From NCBI RefSeq assembly GCF_030762805.1, contig NZ_CP129113.1:2246001-2310000 (forward strand): 64,000 bases of DNA, written 5' to 3'. A model generated the notes under the pieces. It worked only from the letters and a program-made list of their open reading frames with translations. It was not told the DNA's origin and made no database searches. The DNA is from Aciduricibacillus chroicocephali. Lineage in GTDB: Bacteria; Bacillota; Bacilli; Bacillales; Amphibacillaceae. A program made the position numbers and the translations under genes. Below are positions 31,862 to 41,073 of the stretch, one piece after another (positions within the stretch are counted from its first letter, which is position 1; the number at the start of each line of letters is the position of its first letter).

Positions 31862-33097
31862 TTAGATTGTAATTGCCCAAGTTCCGTTTCGGAATACGGC
31901 TTCGGTTGTTCCGTCGGGTTTAACGCCGTCGATATCGAGCTTTTCGGAACCGATCATGAAGTCGACGTGGTTAAGGCTATCGTTGACGCCGTGCTTGTCG
32001 AGTTCTTCTTCATTCATGGATGAGCCGCCTTCGATGTTTGTCGGGTAGGCTTTGCCAAGTGCGATATGGCATGATGCGTTCTCATCGAACAATGTATTGT
32101 AGAAAATTAAGCCAGACTGAGAGACTGGAGACTCGTGCGGTACGAGTGCCACTTCACCAAGACGGCGTGATCCTTCATCTGTGTTCAGCAAATGCTCAAG
32201 CACCTTTTCTCCTTGTTCAGCTTTGAAATCAACTACCTTGCCATCTTTGAATGTCAGGCTGAAGTTGTCGATCAGGCTGCCGCCGTAGTTGAGCGGCTTA
32301 GTGCTTGCAACGGTGCCATTGACACCATATTTATGCGGCATGGAGAACACTTCTTCAGTCGGGATGTTCGGATTGAACTCAATACCCTTTTCAGAAATGG
32401 CAGAGCCACCTTTCCAAATATGTCCTTCAGGTAGTTCAAGTTCAAGGTCTGTGCCAGGTGCCTTGAAGATTAGCTTTTTATAAGCTTTCTCGTTCAGGAT
32501 ACCGCGAGCTTTCTCCAGCTTCGCATTATGCTTATTCCACGCTTCAATCGGATCATCCTGGTCAACACGAACAATTTTAAAGATGGCTTCCCAAAGGTTG
32601 TCAACTGCTTCTTCCTTAGACTGACCAGGGAAAATCTTTTGTGCCCAGTCCCCTGTTGGAATGGCGACGATGGACCATGTGATACGGTCATTCATCGTAT
32701 ATTGGCGGAAGTTCTTCATCGCTTCTCCTGCCGCCTTTGAAGCCATGGCAACACGTTCAGGATCTACGCCGCCGAGCAGGTCCGGATTCGTTCCCCTGAT
32801 AGAAAGGACTGCTCCCCGCTCCTCCGTAATCCAGTCATGAAGTTTCACACGCCACTCCGGTACATTCTTCAAAACTTCTTCCGGTGCATTCTCATATTTA
32901 AGTAATGTTAATTCATCATCTGCCCAGTTCACGAGGACATCTTTTGCACCAAGTTCATACGCCTTTCTCACAACGATGCGGGCAAAATCAGCCCCTTCGA
33001 TTGGCGCATTGATCATCAATGCCTGGTCCTTTTGCAAATTGACACCTTTTACAAGCGCCAACTCTGCATACTTTTCCAGAATTTCTTTACTTGGCAT
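31862..33097 (-). CDS. ampS: M29-family metallo-aminopeptidase (AmpS/PepS)
   Basis: The protein is 411 aa from the ATG at 33097, with GGGAGGG upstream. It is a typical cytosolic M29 enzyme. The N-terminal half starts PSKEILEKYAELALVKGVNL with DQALMINAPIEGADFARIVV. The C-terminal half carries the ligand motifs LGEVALVPHESPVSQSGLIF, ENASCHIALGKAY, HGVNDSLNHVDFMIGS and the last strand GTWAI. These residues hold two metal ions (Co or Zn in relatives). It removes N-terminal residues from peptides for amino-acid recovery. It is a single-gene unit, divergent from the glycosyltransferase. Confidence 0.93.
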   Translation of the reverse strand: MPSKEILEKYAELALVKGVNLQKDQALMINAPIEGADFARIVVRKAYELGAKDVLVNWADDELTLLKYENAPEEVLKNVPEWRVKLHDWITEERGAVLSIRGTNPDLLGGVDPERVAMASKAAGEAMKNFRQYTMNDRITWSIVAIPTGDWAQKIFPGQSKEEAVDNLWEAIFKIVRVDQDDPIEAWNKHNAKLEKARGILNEKAYKKLIFKAPGTDLELELPEGHIWKGGSAISEKGIEFNPNIPTEEVFSMPHKYGVNGTVASTKPLNYGGSLIDNFSLTFKDGKVVDFKAEQGEKVLEHLLNTDEGSRRLGEVALVPHESPVSQSGLIFYNTLFDENASCHIALGKAYPTNIEGGSSMNEEELDKHGVNDSLNHVDFMIGSEKLDIDGVKPDGTTEAVFRNGTWAITI

Positions 33098-33356
33098 ATT
33101 TGATACCCTCCCAAAATAAATCTTCTCATCTATATTATCCCACAAAAAGGCATTTCTAATGAAAGAGGATGCTCATATTCTTAACAAACATTTTAAAGTG
33201 GCTAAATTGTTTATATTTACTCCGTTTGGTAAACTATAACAGTCCAATAATAACTTTTCATAAAAGCCATTTTATATCGAGGAATGATTTTCTCGGGGGC
33301 AGGTTATTAACTACTATGACGTAAAATTGCTGTTTTTTAGATTCGGAGGAGAAATA

Positions 33357-34892
33357 ATGGCTTTGCTGAGCAACAAATTGAATTATATGTTCATGGATAA
33401 AGAGAAATTCTTAAAACGCATCAAGTACAACAATGAAGGCTATTATATACACTACAAAATTAGAGGAGATTATAAGGTTACGGTCGTCATGCCCGTTTAT
33501 AACGCTGAACAAACAATCGCAAGGACAATTGATTCCATCATTGCCCAGACAATCGGATTCGAGAACATTCAGCTACTTATAATAGATGACCTATCTACAG
33601 ACTCTTCAAGAGAAATCATCCTGGATTACAGCAAAGACTATCCCAACATCTTCCCTGTCTTCCTTAAGGAGAATTCCGGCTCTCCGGCAACTCCCAGGAA
33701 TCTCGGCATACAGCTTGCAACGGGAAAATATATTACATTCATTGACTCAGATGACTGGTTCCACGGAGCTGGAATAGAAGTGCTATACAATTTGCTCGAA
33801 AAGACAAACGACCAGTATGCTGTAGGCAAGACAATCAAAGTAGATGACAAAGGCGAATACATCATCGGTGAATACAACAACTGGGCAGACAGAGAGTCCA
33901 TCGACCCGTATTCCATCGACCGGATATTCCACCATTTGGGTCCGACAGCCAGAATGATGAACACCGCTTTTCTTCAAGAGAGAAACATTCAATTCCCTAA
34001 CATGAAATTCGCCGAAGATAAGCAGTTTTTCATAGACGTTATTACACAGTGCAAAACGATCTCGACTTCAAAAGAAATCATCTATTATGCCAACCGCTAC
34101 AGCGATAATATGAGTCTGACAACAACAACGACTATTTTCGAGAAAACCGATACAAATATATCTCTAATCAATTATGTAAAACGCAAGAACCTCCCTGTTC
34201 AATTGGAAAAGATGGTACTGAATAGATTGTATGAATTTGACTGTATTACGCGTCTATTCGACAGAGGTCATTTCCTCCGTTCGACCGAGAAGGAAAAATA
34301 CTATGAGAAATTCCAGGAAGTTCTCGACACTACAAAAGATCTCCGTTATGAATTTTTGGATAGCTTCTACGAGCCTTGGCACAAGAGACTCATCGAGCTG
34401 TTCAGAATGGATGCCTATGATGACCTTGTAAAATTGATTGAATGGAACCGGAATGTCAGTACGAAGGATTTCTATATTGAAAACAGCTTGCCTTATTATC
34501 ATTTGCCTCTGAATAAAATCAAATCGGCTCGGATCAATATGCTCGCACTTCACCATGCAACAATCACAGAATCAGACAGGCTGCTTCTTCAATACAGAAT
34601 TTACGGAGATTTTAAGGACGAAATCCAGACACTTGTGTTCAGACAGCGACATAACGATTTGAATGAGCTAGAATTCCCAATCAAATTCGTCGGGGACAAT
34701 CTCTATGAAACTTCCATACCTTATGAACATATTAGTAAAATCGGCTCAGCCAGCTATTCCGTTTATATCAAATACCGTAATTATATGAAGCTGCCCGTCA
34801 GAATGAATTCCAGGGAAATCATTAAATATGATGAGAAAAAACTGGATTTCTATGTGACGGTTTCGGATAATTTCGGCTTCACCTTAAAATAA
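33357..34892 (+). CDS. Family 2 glycosyltransferase (GT-A fold)
   Basis: The protein is 511 aa from the ATG at 33357 with GGAGGAG upstream; the open frame begins ten codons earlier. GT-A hallmarks are VTVVMPVYNAEQTIARTIDS near 40-60, LLIIDDLSTDSSREI near 75, and ATPRNLGIQLATGKYITFID with the metal-binding DSDDWF near 135. Further features are RMMNTAFLQERNIQFPNMKF and AEDKQFF, where a catalytic ED is expected. The C-terminal 200 residues are a helical plus beta extension as in TarS/TarQ-like wall-polymer glycosyltransferases. No membrane segment is seen, so it should act on the cytosolic face, possibly on teichoic acid or another envelope glycan. The acceptor is not deducible. It is monocistronic. 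Confidence 0.85.
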   Translation: MALLSNKLNYMFMDKEKFLKRIKYNNEGYYIHYKIRGDYKVTVVMPVYNAEQTIARTIDSIIAQTIGFENIQLLIIDDLSTDSSREIILDYSKDYPNIFPVFLKENSGSPATPRNLGIQLATGKYITFIDSDDWFHGAGIEVLYNLLEKTNDQYAVGKTIKVDDKGEYIIGEYNNWADRESIDPYSIDRIFHHLGPTARMMNTAFLQERNIQFPNMKFAEDKQFFIDVITQCKTISTSKEIIYYANRYSDNMSLTTTTTIFEKTDTNISLINYVKRKNLPVQLEKMVLNRLYEFDCITRLFDRGHFLRSTEKEKYYEKFQEVLDTTKDLRYEFLDSFYEPWHKRLIELFRMDAYDDLVKLIEWNRNVSTKDFYIENSLPYYHLPLNKIKSARINMLALHHATITESDRLLLQYRIYGDFKDEIQTLVFRQRHNDLNELEFPIKFVGDNLYETSIPYEHISKIGSASYSVYIKYRNYMKLPVRMNSREIIKYDEKKLDFYVTVSDNFGFTLK

Positions 34893-34918
34893 GCAGCCCT
34901 TACAAGGCTGCCTATTCC
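34893..34918 (+). terminator. Terminator of the glycosyltransferase gene
   Basis: GCAGCC, a 7-base loop, GGCTGC and then CTATTCCTTTTTC, starting right at the stop codon. The stem is short but GC-rich. Confidence 0.65.
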
Positions 34919-35059
34919 TTTTTCACCAATACTTCTATTCGAAAAAAATGTTCTATTGGGATTTTCATATCCCAAAAAATGTGGTATGCTTTATCAATTA
35001 AATAGTCTAATTATTCTTAATGTTTTAAAGCAATTATTCCATAAGAGGGGGGATTTCTG

Positions 35060-35389
35060 GTGCAAGAACATCTCTGTAAGAAACTCGAAAGCGCCATGCA
35101 TCTTATCAGTAAGCGCTGGGTCGGCCTCATACTCTTTGAGCTGTGCAAAGGCCCTAGGCGATTCTCTGAAATGGAAGCAAATCTTCCGATCAGCGGAAGG
35201 CTGCTCTCCGAACGTTTGAAAATGCTTGAACGCGAGGAAATGGTGAATCGTTCCGTGTATACGGAATACCCCGTCCGAATAGAATATTCACTTACTGAAA
35301 AAGGACATGCTATCCAGCCTGTCATCGGGGAACTTGAAAAGTGGGCCGAAGAATGGGTACAAACCGAGGAACATGAATATTCGAGCTGA
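35060..35389 (+). CDS. HxlR-family winged-helix transcriptional regulator
   Basis: The protein is 109 aa from a GTG with AGAGGGGGG upstream. The family pattern is complete: C-LESAMHLISKRWVGLILF, ELCKGPRRFSEMEANLPIS, the recognition-helix segment GRLLSERLKMLEREEMVNR, the wing SVYTEYPVRIEYSLTEKG, and the C-terminal helix for dimerisation (LEKWAEEW). The first cysteine (CKKLE) is in the place where redox- or aldehyde-sensing HxlR proteins keep their reactive Cys. No target gene adjoins in a clear way: the upstream glycosyltransferase is separated by a terminator and the downstream cls is convergent. Confidence 0.92.
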   Translation: MQEHLCKKLESAMHLISKRWVGLILFELCKGPRRFSEMEANLPISGRLLSERLKMLEREEMVNRSVYTEYPVRIEYSLTEKGHAIQPVIGELEKWAEEWVQTEEHEYSS

Positions 35390-35433
35390 AGCAAGAAATG
35401 TAATGACATATCTTGCTTTTTTTCTTTCAAAAA

Positions 35434-35460
35434 AGCGCCCCTCCTGTCGGAAGAGGCGCT
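35434..35460 (-). terminator. Leftward terminator of cls
   Basis: Leftward reading gives AGCGCCTCTTCC, a short loop, AGGAGGGGCGCT and TTTTTTG. It overlaps the end zone of the convergent hxlR-type gene and may serve both. Confidence 0.8.
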
Positions 35461-35466
35461 CTGTTT

Positions 35467-36921
35467 TTATAATATTGGTGATAACAGCCGCGATACAGAC
35501 TCTTTAAACTTGATTCCGATGGAACGTTTTGCATAAAGCTTCTTCGTCATCTGAGTCGACAGCTTCACATCTTCATGAAAAGCCGTGCAGAGCTTCTGCG
35601 CCAGATGATCATCATATAGGAAGGCATTTACTTCAAAGTTCAGGCGGAAGCTTCGCACATCAATATTCGCAGTTCCGACTGAAGCGACCTTACCATCAAT
35701 GACAATTGTCTTCGCATGGAGAAAACCGTTCTGATAAATATAAATCTCCGCTCCCGCATTGAGCATGTCCCCTATATAGGACAATGTAGCCCAATAGACA
35801 AAAGGATGATCTGGCTTGTTCGGAATCATGATTTTTACATCAACTCCTGATAGCGCAGCAATCCTGACAGCATCACTCAAGCTCTCGTCCGGAATGAAGT
35901 AAGGAGTCTGGATATAAATACTTTCTTTCGCTGACAAAATCATTTTCAGATAGCCATATTTGATCTGTTCCCAGTCTGAATCGGGACCGCTCGATACAAT
36001 TTGGACACCTGTATCGCCTGATGGAACCGAAGCATAATAGCGTTCCTCGTGAAGCATCTCATTCCTTGAAGCCTGGTTCCAGTCAAGAATGAAGCGCGTC
36101 TGCATATGGCGAACAGCATCACCGCTAATCCGCAGATGTGTATCACGCCAATAGCCGAACTTCGGATCCTTCCCAAGGTATTCATCTCCGATATTGAATC
36201 CTCCGATATAACCTGTCGCTCCATCAATAATCGCGAGTTTTCTATGATTGCGGAAATTGATCTTGAAGTTGATCTTCGGAATGACTGGAGGGAAAAACGC
36301 CTCCACCTTCGCCCCTGCATCACGTAGTCTTTGAATGAACTTCCTGCTTAGCGTGCGCGAGCCCATATCATCATAAAGGACACGCACTTCGACACCTTCC
36401 TGCGCCTTTTTTACAAGCACATCCGCAAGCCGCTTGCCAAGCTCATCATTACGAATAATATAGTAAAGCAAGTGGATATGGTCTTTCGCTTGACTCAAGT
36501 CCTCTATAAGAGCATTAAATTTTTTCTCGCCATCCGTATACACTTCAACCTTATTATCCTGTGTAAAGAGCGCATCATTATTGCGTAAATGCAAGTAGAC
36601 AAGGTCTTTGTAATCAGAAAGGAAATCTTTCTTATATATGAAAAGATCATTTTCGATGGTCCTTCTTTGGAAATTGACAGCCTTCTTAACGCCAAGACGA
36701 TTCTTCAAGTCCCAGGTGAAGATTTTCTTGTGACGCAAGCTTTTCCCAAAAATCAGGTAGAGGATGAAACCGGCGATCGGTATGAAGAACAGAACCATGA
36801 GCCAGGCCCATGTCGAGCTTGCATCTTTGCGTTCCAGGAAAATGATTGTGAACGCTAGAACCAGGTTGAAAACCATAATCGCTGTAAGTATGTAAGGCAT
36901 GATGTGTATGTGCAGCTGCAT
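35467..36921 (-). CDS. cls: Cardiolipin synthase
   Basis: The protein is 484 aa. Two N-terminal membrane helices (about 9-30 and 38-58) are followed by two phospholipase-D-like domains. The HKD motifs are intact: H226-R-K-L-A-I-I-D with GYIGGFN after it, and H402-A-K-T-I-V-I-D with SVGTAN after it. It condenses two phosphatidylglycerol molecules to cardiolipin and glycerol at the membrane. Length and order match the main Bacillus cls. AAGGGGG precedes the ATG at some distance. It is monocistronic and divergent from the RarD-type transporter gene. Confidence 0.96.
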   Translation of the reverse strand: MQLHIHIMPYILTAIMVFNLVLAFTIIFLERKDASSTWAWLMVLFFIPIAGFILYLIFGKSLRHKKIFTWDLKNRLGVKKAVNFQRRTIENDLFIYKKDFLSDYKDLVYLHLRNNDALFTQDNKVEVYTDGEKKFNALIEDLSQAKDHIHLLYYIIRNDELGKRLADVLVKKAQEGVEVRVLYDDMGSRTLSRKFIQRLRDAGAKVEAFFPPVIPKINFKINFRNHRKLAIIDGATGYIGGFNIGDEYLGKDPKFGYWRDTHLRISGDAVRHMQTRFILDWNQASRNEMLHEERYYASVPSGDTGVQIVSSGPDSDWEQIKYGYLKMILSAKESIYIQTPYFIPDESLSDAVRIAALSGVDVKIMIPNKPDHPFVYWATLSYIGDMLNAGAEIYIYQNGFLHAKTIVIDGKVASVGTANIDVRSFRLNFEVNAFLYDDHLAQKLCTAFHEDVKLSTQMTKKLYAKRSIGIKFKESVSRLLSPIL

Positions 36922-37145
36922 GAACTGGATGTCCCCCTTCCTACCCGAACTATTTGCTCATTCCAATATAGCATATTCATATAAAGAAAGGCAGGGAATG
37001 GATTGCTTGCATATTATATTTCCCCTATGAGACGGTTGCCATTCCTCTTCTCTATCTGTAAAATTGCTCTATTGTCCATATTTCCAAATGGAAAAACTGT
37101 TTTCGCTTCTATTGTAAAACTTATTTATGCAAGGAGGCTCGCATC

Positions 37146-38051
37146 ATGGAGCGAAACACGAATATGAATTATGGCATTCTCATCACATTTATCTCTTATA
37201 TCATATGGGGGCTTCTGCCACTTTATTGGAAGCTGCTCGGTGACGTATCTCCTGATCAGATCCTTGCGGCAAGAATCGTCTGGTCATTTGTCTTCATGCT
37301 TATCGCACTTACAGTAAGTGGCGGCTGGAAGAAGTTCACTACTGAAGCGAGAATGCTATTGCATGACAAACGAAACTTGGCGAAAATCGTCATTGCTGCT
37401 TTTGTCATCACTCTGAACTGGCTCACATATATATGGGCAGTGAACACAGAGCATGTTATCCAGGCAAGCCTCGGTTACTACATCAATCCGCTCGTCAGCA
37501 TCCTTCTCGGTATTGTCATTTTGAAGGAATCATTGACACGCAGGCAGACCGCAGCGGTCATTCTTGCTGTCGTGGGCGTACTCTACATGGCTTTTGACTT
37601 CGGAAAGTTCCCATGGATTTCCCTCGTCCTTGCCTTCAGCTTCGGCATTTATGGCCTTCTGAAGAAAACAGTCAACTTAAGCGCGATGACAGGTCTCACT
37701 ATTGAAACACTCGTCGTCACCCCAATTGCGCTCATTTACTTATGGTTAGCGCCTACTAGCAGCGGTTTTACATTTACCGAACTGACTGAACGCGACCTGC
37801 TCTTAATTGGGACAGGCATTGCTACAGCAGTACCTCTGCTATTGTTCGCTACCGGTGCCAAACATATCCCGCTCGCACTGATCGGTTTCATCCAGTATGT
37901 GGCACCGACATTGATGCTTCTGCTCGGCGTATTCCTGTATCATGAACCATTTACAAGAGCACATGCAGTTGCCTTCGCTTTGATTTGGGCAGCTCTCTTC
38001 CTTTATATGAGTTCATTGATGCGCGGAAGGAAAAGGCGCAAGCAAAATTAG
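37146..38051 (+). CDS. rarD: EamA-family transporter, RarD type
   Basis: The protein is 301 aa with ten membrane helices in two EamA halves. RarD features are YIIWGLLPLYWKLLGDVSPD at the start, ILAARIVWSFVFMLIAL, LNWLTYIWAVNTEHVIQASL and GYYINPLVSILLGIVILKE, ending with a basic RGRKRRKQN. RarD proteins are drug/metabolite transporters whose substrate is mostly unknown; chloramphenicol sensitivity was noted in relatives. AAGGAGG precedes the ATG. The S-box unit that follows starts from its own promoter. Confidence 0.93.
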   Translation: MERNTNMNYGILITFISYIIWGLLPLYWKLLGDVSPDQILAARIVWSFVFMLIALTVSGGWKKFTTEARMLLHDKRNLAKIVIAAFVITLNWLTYIWAVNTEHVIQASLGYYINPLVSILLGIVILKESLTRRQTAAVILAVVGVLYMAFDFGKFPWISLVLAFSFGIYGLLKKTVNLSAMTGLTIETLVVTPIALIYLWLAPTSSGFTFTELTERDLLLIGTGIATAVPLLLFATGAKHIPLALIGFIQYVAPTLMLLLGVFLYHEPFTRAHAVAFALIWAALFLYMSSLMRGRKRRKQN

Positions 38052-38053
38052 AA

Positions 38054-38082
38054 TTGACTTATTAAATTCTGACTGTTAAAAT
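38054..38082 (+). promoter_or_regulatory. Sigma-A promoter of the S-box unit
   Basis: TTGACT, a 17-base spacer and TAAAAT begin right after the rarD stop. The predicted RNA start lies about 15-20 bases before the riboswitch. Confidence 0.7.
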
Positions 38083-38106
38083 TGTTTTTAAATTCAAAAT
38101 CATATA

Positions 38107-38285
38107 TCTCTTATTAAGAGTGGTGGAGGGATTAGGCCCTGTGAAGCCCGGCAACCTGGAATCGGGAGACATCTCATTTTTCATGGTGCCAAATCCTACA
38201 GATGTGCATGCACAACTGACAGATAAGAGGCGGACGGACTTAAAAGCGCATCCCCTCTTCCACGTGAAGACAGGTGCGCTTTTTT
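38107..38285 (+). promoter_or_regulatory. SAM-I (S-box) riboswitch with terminator
   Basis: All conserved parts are present: CTCTTAT at the 5' side of P1, AGAGTGGTGGAGGGA, GGCCCTGTGAAGCCCGGCAACC, GGTGCCAAATCCTACAGA, and the 3' side ATAAGAG at 38223-38229. The terminator is AAAAGCGCA (38242) pairing with TGCGCTTTTTT (38275-38285). The antiterminator partner is CCTCTT at 38254, which can pair with AAGAGG of the 3' P1 strand. SAM binding therefore keeps P1 and lets the terminator form, which turns off the sulfhydrylase gene behind it when methionine/SAM is plentiful. Confidence 0.97.
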
Positions 38286-38333
38286 CATAAATCGGTCCAA
38301 TTCCCTCAAAACAATTCAAAGGAGGATCATTTC

Positions 38334-40010
38334 ATGAGTTCATTCAATTTCCAACATCCGGAGACACAGCTTCTCCACGGCGGTCAGATCGCTGACCCGA
38401 CTACCGGTTCACGTGCGGTGCCGATCTATCAGACTACTTCCTACGTTTTCAAAGATACAGAGCATGCCCAGAACCTATTCGCACTTGCCGAACCAGGTAA
38501 CATTTACACTCGAATCGGCAACCCGACAGTTGATGCCTTCGAACAGCGTGTTGCGCTTCTTGAAGACGGTTCTGCTGCTGTCGCTTTCTCTTCCGGAATG
38601 GCTGCAATCTCAATGGCCATTATGAATATTGCGGGTGCAGGAGATGAAATTATCGCTGACAGCAACCTTTACGGCGGTACATACAATCTTTTCGTACATA
38701 CATTGCCGAAATACGGCATTAACGTAAAGTTCGTCGATGGTGGAGATCTTGAAGCGATTGAAAACGCAATTACAGATAAGACGAAGGCAATTTTCGGAGA
38801 AGTCATTACGAATCCCAGTCTGAACGTATTCAATATTGAAGGTGTCGCACAAGTTGCTCACAAGCACGGTGTACCACTTATTATTGATAACACATTTGCA
38901 ACGCCTTATGTATGCAAGCCAGCCCAATGGGGTGCAGATATCATCGTTCACTCTGCAACGAAATGGATGGGCGGACATGGTACAGCAATCGGCGGCGTAG
39001 TCGTAGACAGTGGACGTTTCGACTGGGCAGCAAGCGGACGTTTCCCTGAATTCACTGAAGCAGACGAAAGCTATCACGGATTGAAATATGCAGACCTTGG
39101 ACCTGTTGCCTATGCAATCAAAGTACGCGTCCAACTGCTTCGCGATATCGGTGCTTGCATCAGCCCGCAGAACGCTTTCCTCCTTCTACAAGGCTTGGAA
39201 ACATTGCATTTGCGCATTGAGCGCCATAACGACAATGCAATTAAAGTCGCTGAATATTTGAATGGCCATCCGAGCGTTGAATGGGTGAACTTCCCTGGAC
39301 TTGAGAATCATCCTTCACATGCCGCTGCGAAGAAATACTTTAAATCCGGCTTCGGTTCTGTCATTACTTTCGGTATTAAAGGCGGACGCGAAGCAGGACG
39401 CAAGCTAATAGACAACATTGAATTGTGGTCCCATGTTGCAAACGTTGGTGATGCAAAATCTCTTATCATCCACCCTGCTTCTACAACACATCAGCAGTTG
39501 AATGAGGAAGGTCTCAAGAAAAGCGGCGTAACAGAAGAGCTTGTCCGTCTTGCGGTTGGTCTCGAATCAACAGAAGATACATTGCGTGATCTGGACCAGG
39601 CGATTGCCAAAGCTACAGGAACAGAACCGCAGCTGCCACATAATGAGGAATCTGTATCCAAATGGCTCCTTACTTCCCCGTTTGATCGTGCTGACGGCGG
39701 CCTTCGCCAAAAGTCCATCGCCGTAATCGGTGCAGATGATGTACGTGAAGAAGTGGAAGGTCTTAAAGCACTTGGCTTCGGAATCCAGGAAGTCGAGCTC
39801 GCTTCCAAGGTTGACGAACAGACAGATGCCATCTGGTTCGCTAACAAAGAAATCGCAGGATGCGCTGTCAACAAGATTGGCGATAAGCAAGTCAAAGTTA
39901 TTTTTGGCACAGGCGAAGCAGCCGACAGCTATCGCAATGCAGGTTATACAGTCATCCAGAACAAAACACCATTTGAATTAGCCAAAGCACTGCGCAATGA
40001 TCGCAGCTAA
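38334..40010 (+). CDS. O-acetylhomoserine sulfhydrylase with extra C-terminal domain
   Basis: The protein is 558 aa from the ATG at 38334 (GGAGG upstream). Residues 1-425 are a full Cys/Met-metabolism PLP enzyme: YTRIGNPTVDAFEQRVALLE, SSGMAAISMA, DNTFATPYVC and the PLP lysine in HSATK210WMGGHG. The motif NPSLNVFNIE and the length agree with O-acetylhomoserine sulfhydrylases, which make homocysteine or methionine precursors from O-acetylhomoserine and sulfide. About 130 further residues follow (SPFDRADGGLRQKSIAVIGA, later VKVIFGTGEAADSYRNAGYT) that resemble a shortened CoA-binding Rossmann domain of the YccU type. Family members normally stop near 430. The S-box leader upstream confirms the methionine connection. 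Confidence 0.93.
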   Translation: MSSFNFQHPETQLLHGGQIADPTTGSRAVPIYQTTSYVFKDTEHAQNLFALAEPGNIYTRIGNPTVDAFEQRVALLEDGSAAVAFSSGMAAISMAIMNIAGAGDEIIADSNLYGGTYNLFVHTLPKYGINVKFVDGGDLEAIENAITDKTKAIFGEVITNPSLNVFNIEGVAQVAHKHGVPLIIDNTFATPYVCKPAQWGADIIVHSATKWMGGHGTAIGGVVVDSGRFDWAASGRFPEFTEADESYHGLKYADLGPVAYAIKVRVQLLRDIGACISPQNAFLLLQGLETLHLRIERHNDNAIKVAEYLNGHPSVEWVNFPGLENHPSHAAAKKYFKSGFGSVITFGIKGGREAGRKLIDNIELWSHVANVGDAKSLIIHPASTTHQQLNEEGLKKSGVTEELVRLAVGLESTEDTLRDLDQAIAKATGTEPQLPHNEESVSKWLLTSPFDRADGGLRQKSIAVIGADDVREEVEGLKALGFGIQEVELASKVDEQTDAIWFANKEIAGCAVNKIGDKQVKVIFGTGEAADSYRNAGYTVIQNKTPFELAKALRNDRS

Positions 40011-40023
40011 TTAAGCAACAGTG

Positions 40024-40054
40024 AAGAACCGTCTCTGCCGCAGGGACGGTTCTT
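40024..40054 (+). terminator. Terminator of the sulfhydrylase gene
   Basis: AAGAACCGTCTCTG and CAGGGACGGTTCTT form a 14-bp stem with a very short loop, followed by CTTTCCCTTCT. Confidence 0.85.
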
Positions 40055-40185
40055 CTTTCCCTTCTAACATTTTCATTACATGGAATTGATTCATTTACAG
40101 TTATTCCGGGAAATATAGTATGATGTACTAATAAAAACTGTTCGCATCCTGAATGCGAAAATACGGAACAGCAAGGTGATTATCC

Positions 40186-41043
40186 ATGAAACGAAGATTC
40201 CTAATCGGAATAAGTTTAGCGATTTTGTTCATTGCCGGCATTGGACTCTATGCAGTTCTCAAACCAGGTGATGACTCTAGAAATGTAAAGCCTGACCCGA
40301 CCCAAATCCAACAGAACAGCGCCAGGCAACAAGCAATGGCGAAGCCGAGAGACCCTGAACAATCAGGACCCGAAGCAAAGGCAGTGGTCGGCAGGAAGGG
40401 ATTTTTATCAAGAAAAAGTACAAGAGTTGTAGCACTTGGGGATTCCTTGACACAGGGTGTAGGTGACAGTACGAAATCAGGCGGATATATCGGCATTCTC
40501 GATCGTAAAGTGAATGGAGATCGGAAAAAAGTCCGCTTTGACAACTTCGGTCATGCTGGTGACCGTACTGACCAGTTATATAGGAAGATACAAGACCCGA
40601 AAGTTTCAACCGCGATTGCCGACAGTGACATCGTGCTGATTACAATTGGGGCCAATGATATTATGAAAATAGTAAAGAGCAACATTACGAACCTCAATTA
40701 TGATGACTTCACTGAAGAACGTGGACAATATGAAGAAAGGCTTCAGCGTGTCTTCAATGAGCTTCAGAAAATCAATCCTGATGCAAAGATCTACCTTCTC
40801 GGGTTCTATAACCCATTCCTGAAATACTTCCACGATATACCGGAGCTGAACGATATCGTCAAAATGTGGAACAAAACAAGTGAGATGGTAACAGAAGAGA
40901 ATGAAAATATTCATTACATCCCGACAAAGGATCTCTTTGATAAATCAAGAGGAAATGTTTTCTATGAAGATAATTTCCACCCGAACGATAAAGGTTATCA
41001 GATGATGGCCGACCGTGTGCTGAAATACGTCAATTTCAAATAA
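40186..41043 (+). CDS. ypmR: SGNH/GDSL-family lipase-like hydrolase (YpmR)
   Basis: The protein is 285 aa. The N-terminal membrane anchor (FLIGISLAILFIAGIGLYAV) places the catalytic domain outside. SGNH blocks are VVALGDSLTQG (S87), the G in FGHAGDRT, GANDIM (N157) and EDNFHPNDKGY with D262 and H265. The pairing with ypmS 30 bp downstream is conserved in Bacillus. It is an esterase or lipase of unknown substrate at the cell surface; O-deacetylation of envelope polymers is possible. AAGGTG precedes the ATG. Confidence 0.88.
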   Translation: MKRRFLIGISLAILFIAGIGLYAVLKPGDDSRNVKPDPTQIQQNSARQQAMAKPRDPEQSGPEAKAVVGRKGFLSRKSTRVVALGDSLTQGVGDSTKSGGYIGILDRKVNGDRKKVRFDNFGHAGDRTDQLYRKIQDPKVSTAIADSDIVLITIGANDIMKIVKSNITNLNYDDFTEERGQYEERLQRVFNELQKINPDAKIYLLGFYNPFLKYFHDIPELNDIVKMWNKTSEMVTEENENIHYIPTKDLFDKSRGNVFYEDNFHPNDKGYQMMADRVLKYVNFK

Positions 41044-41073
41044 TATAATAGACTGAAAAGAGGTGAACGGCTC

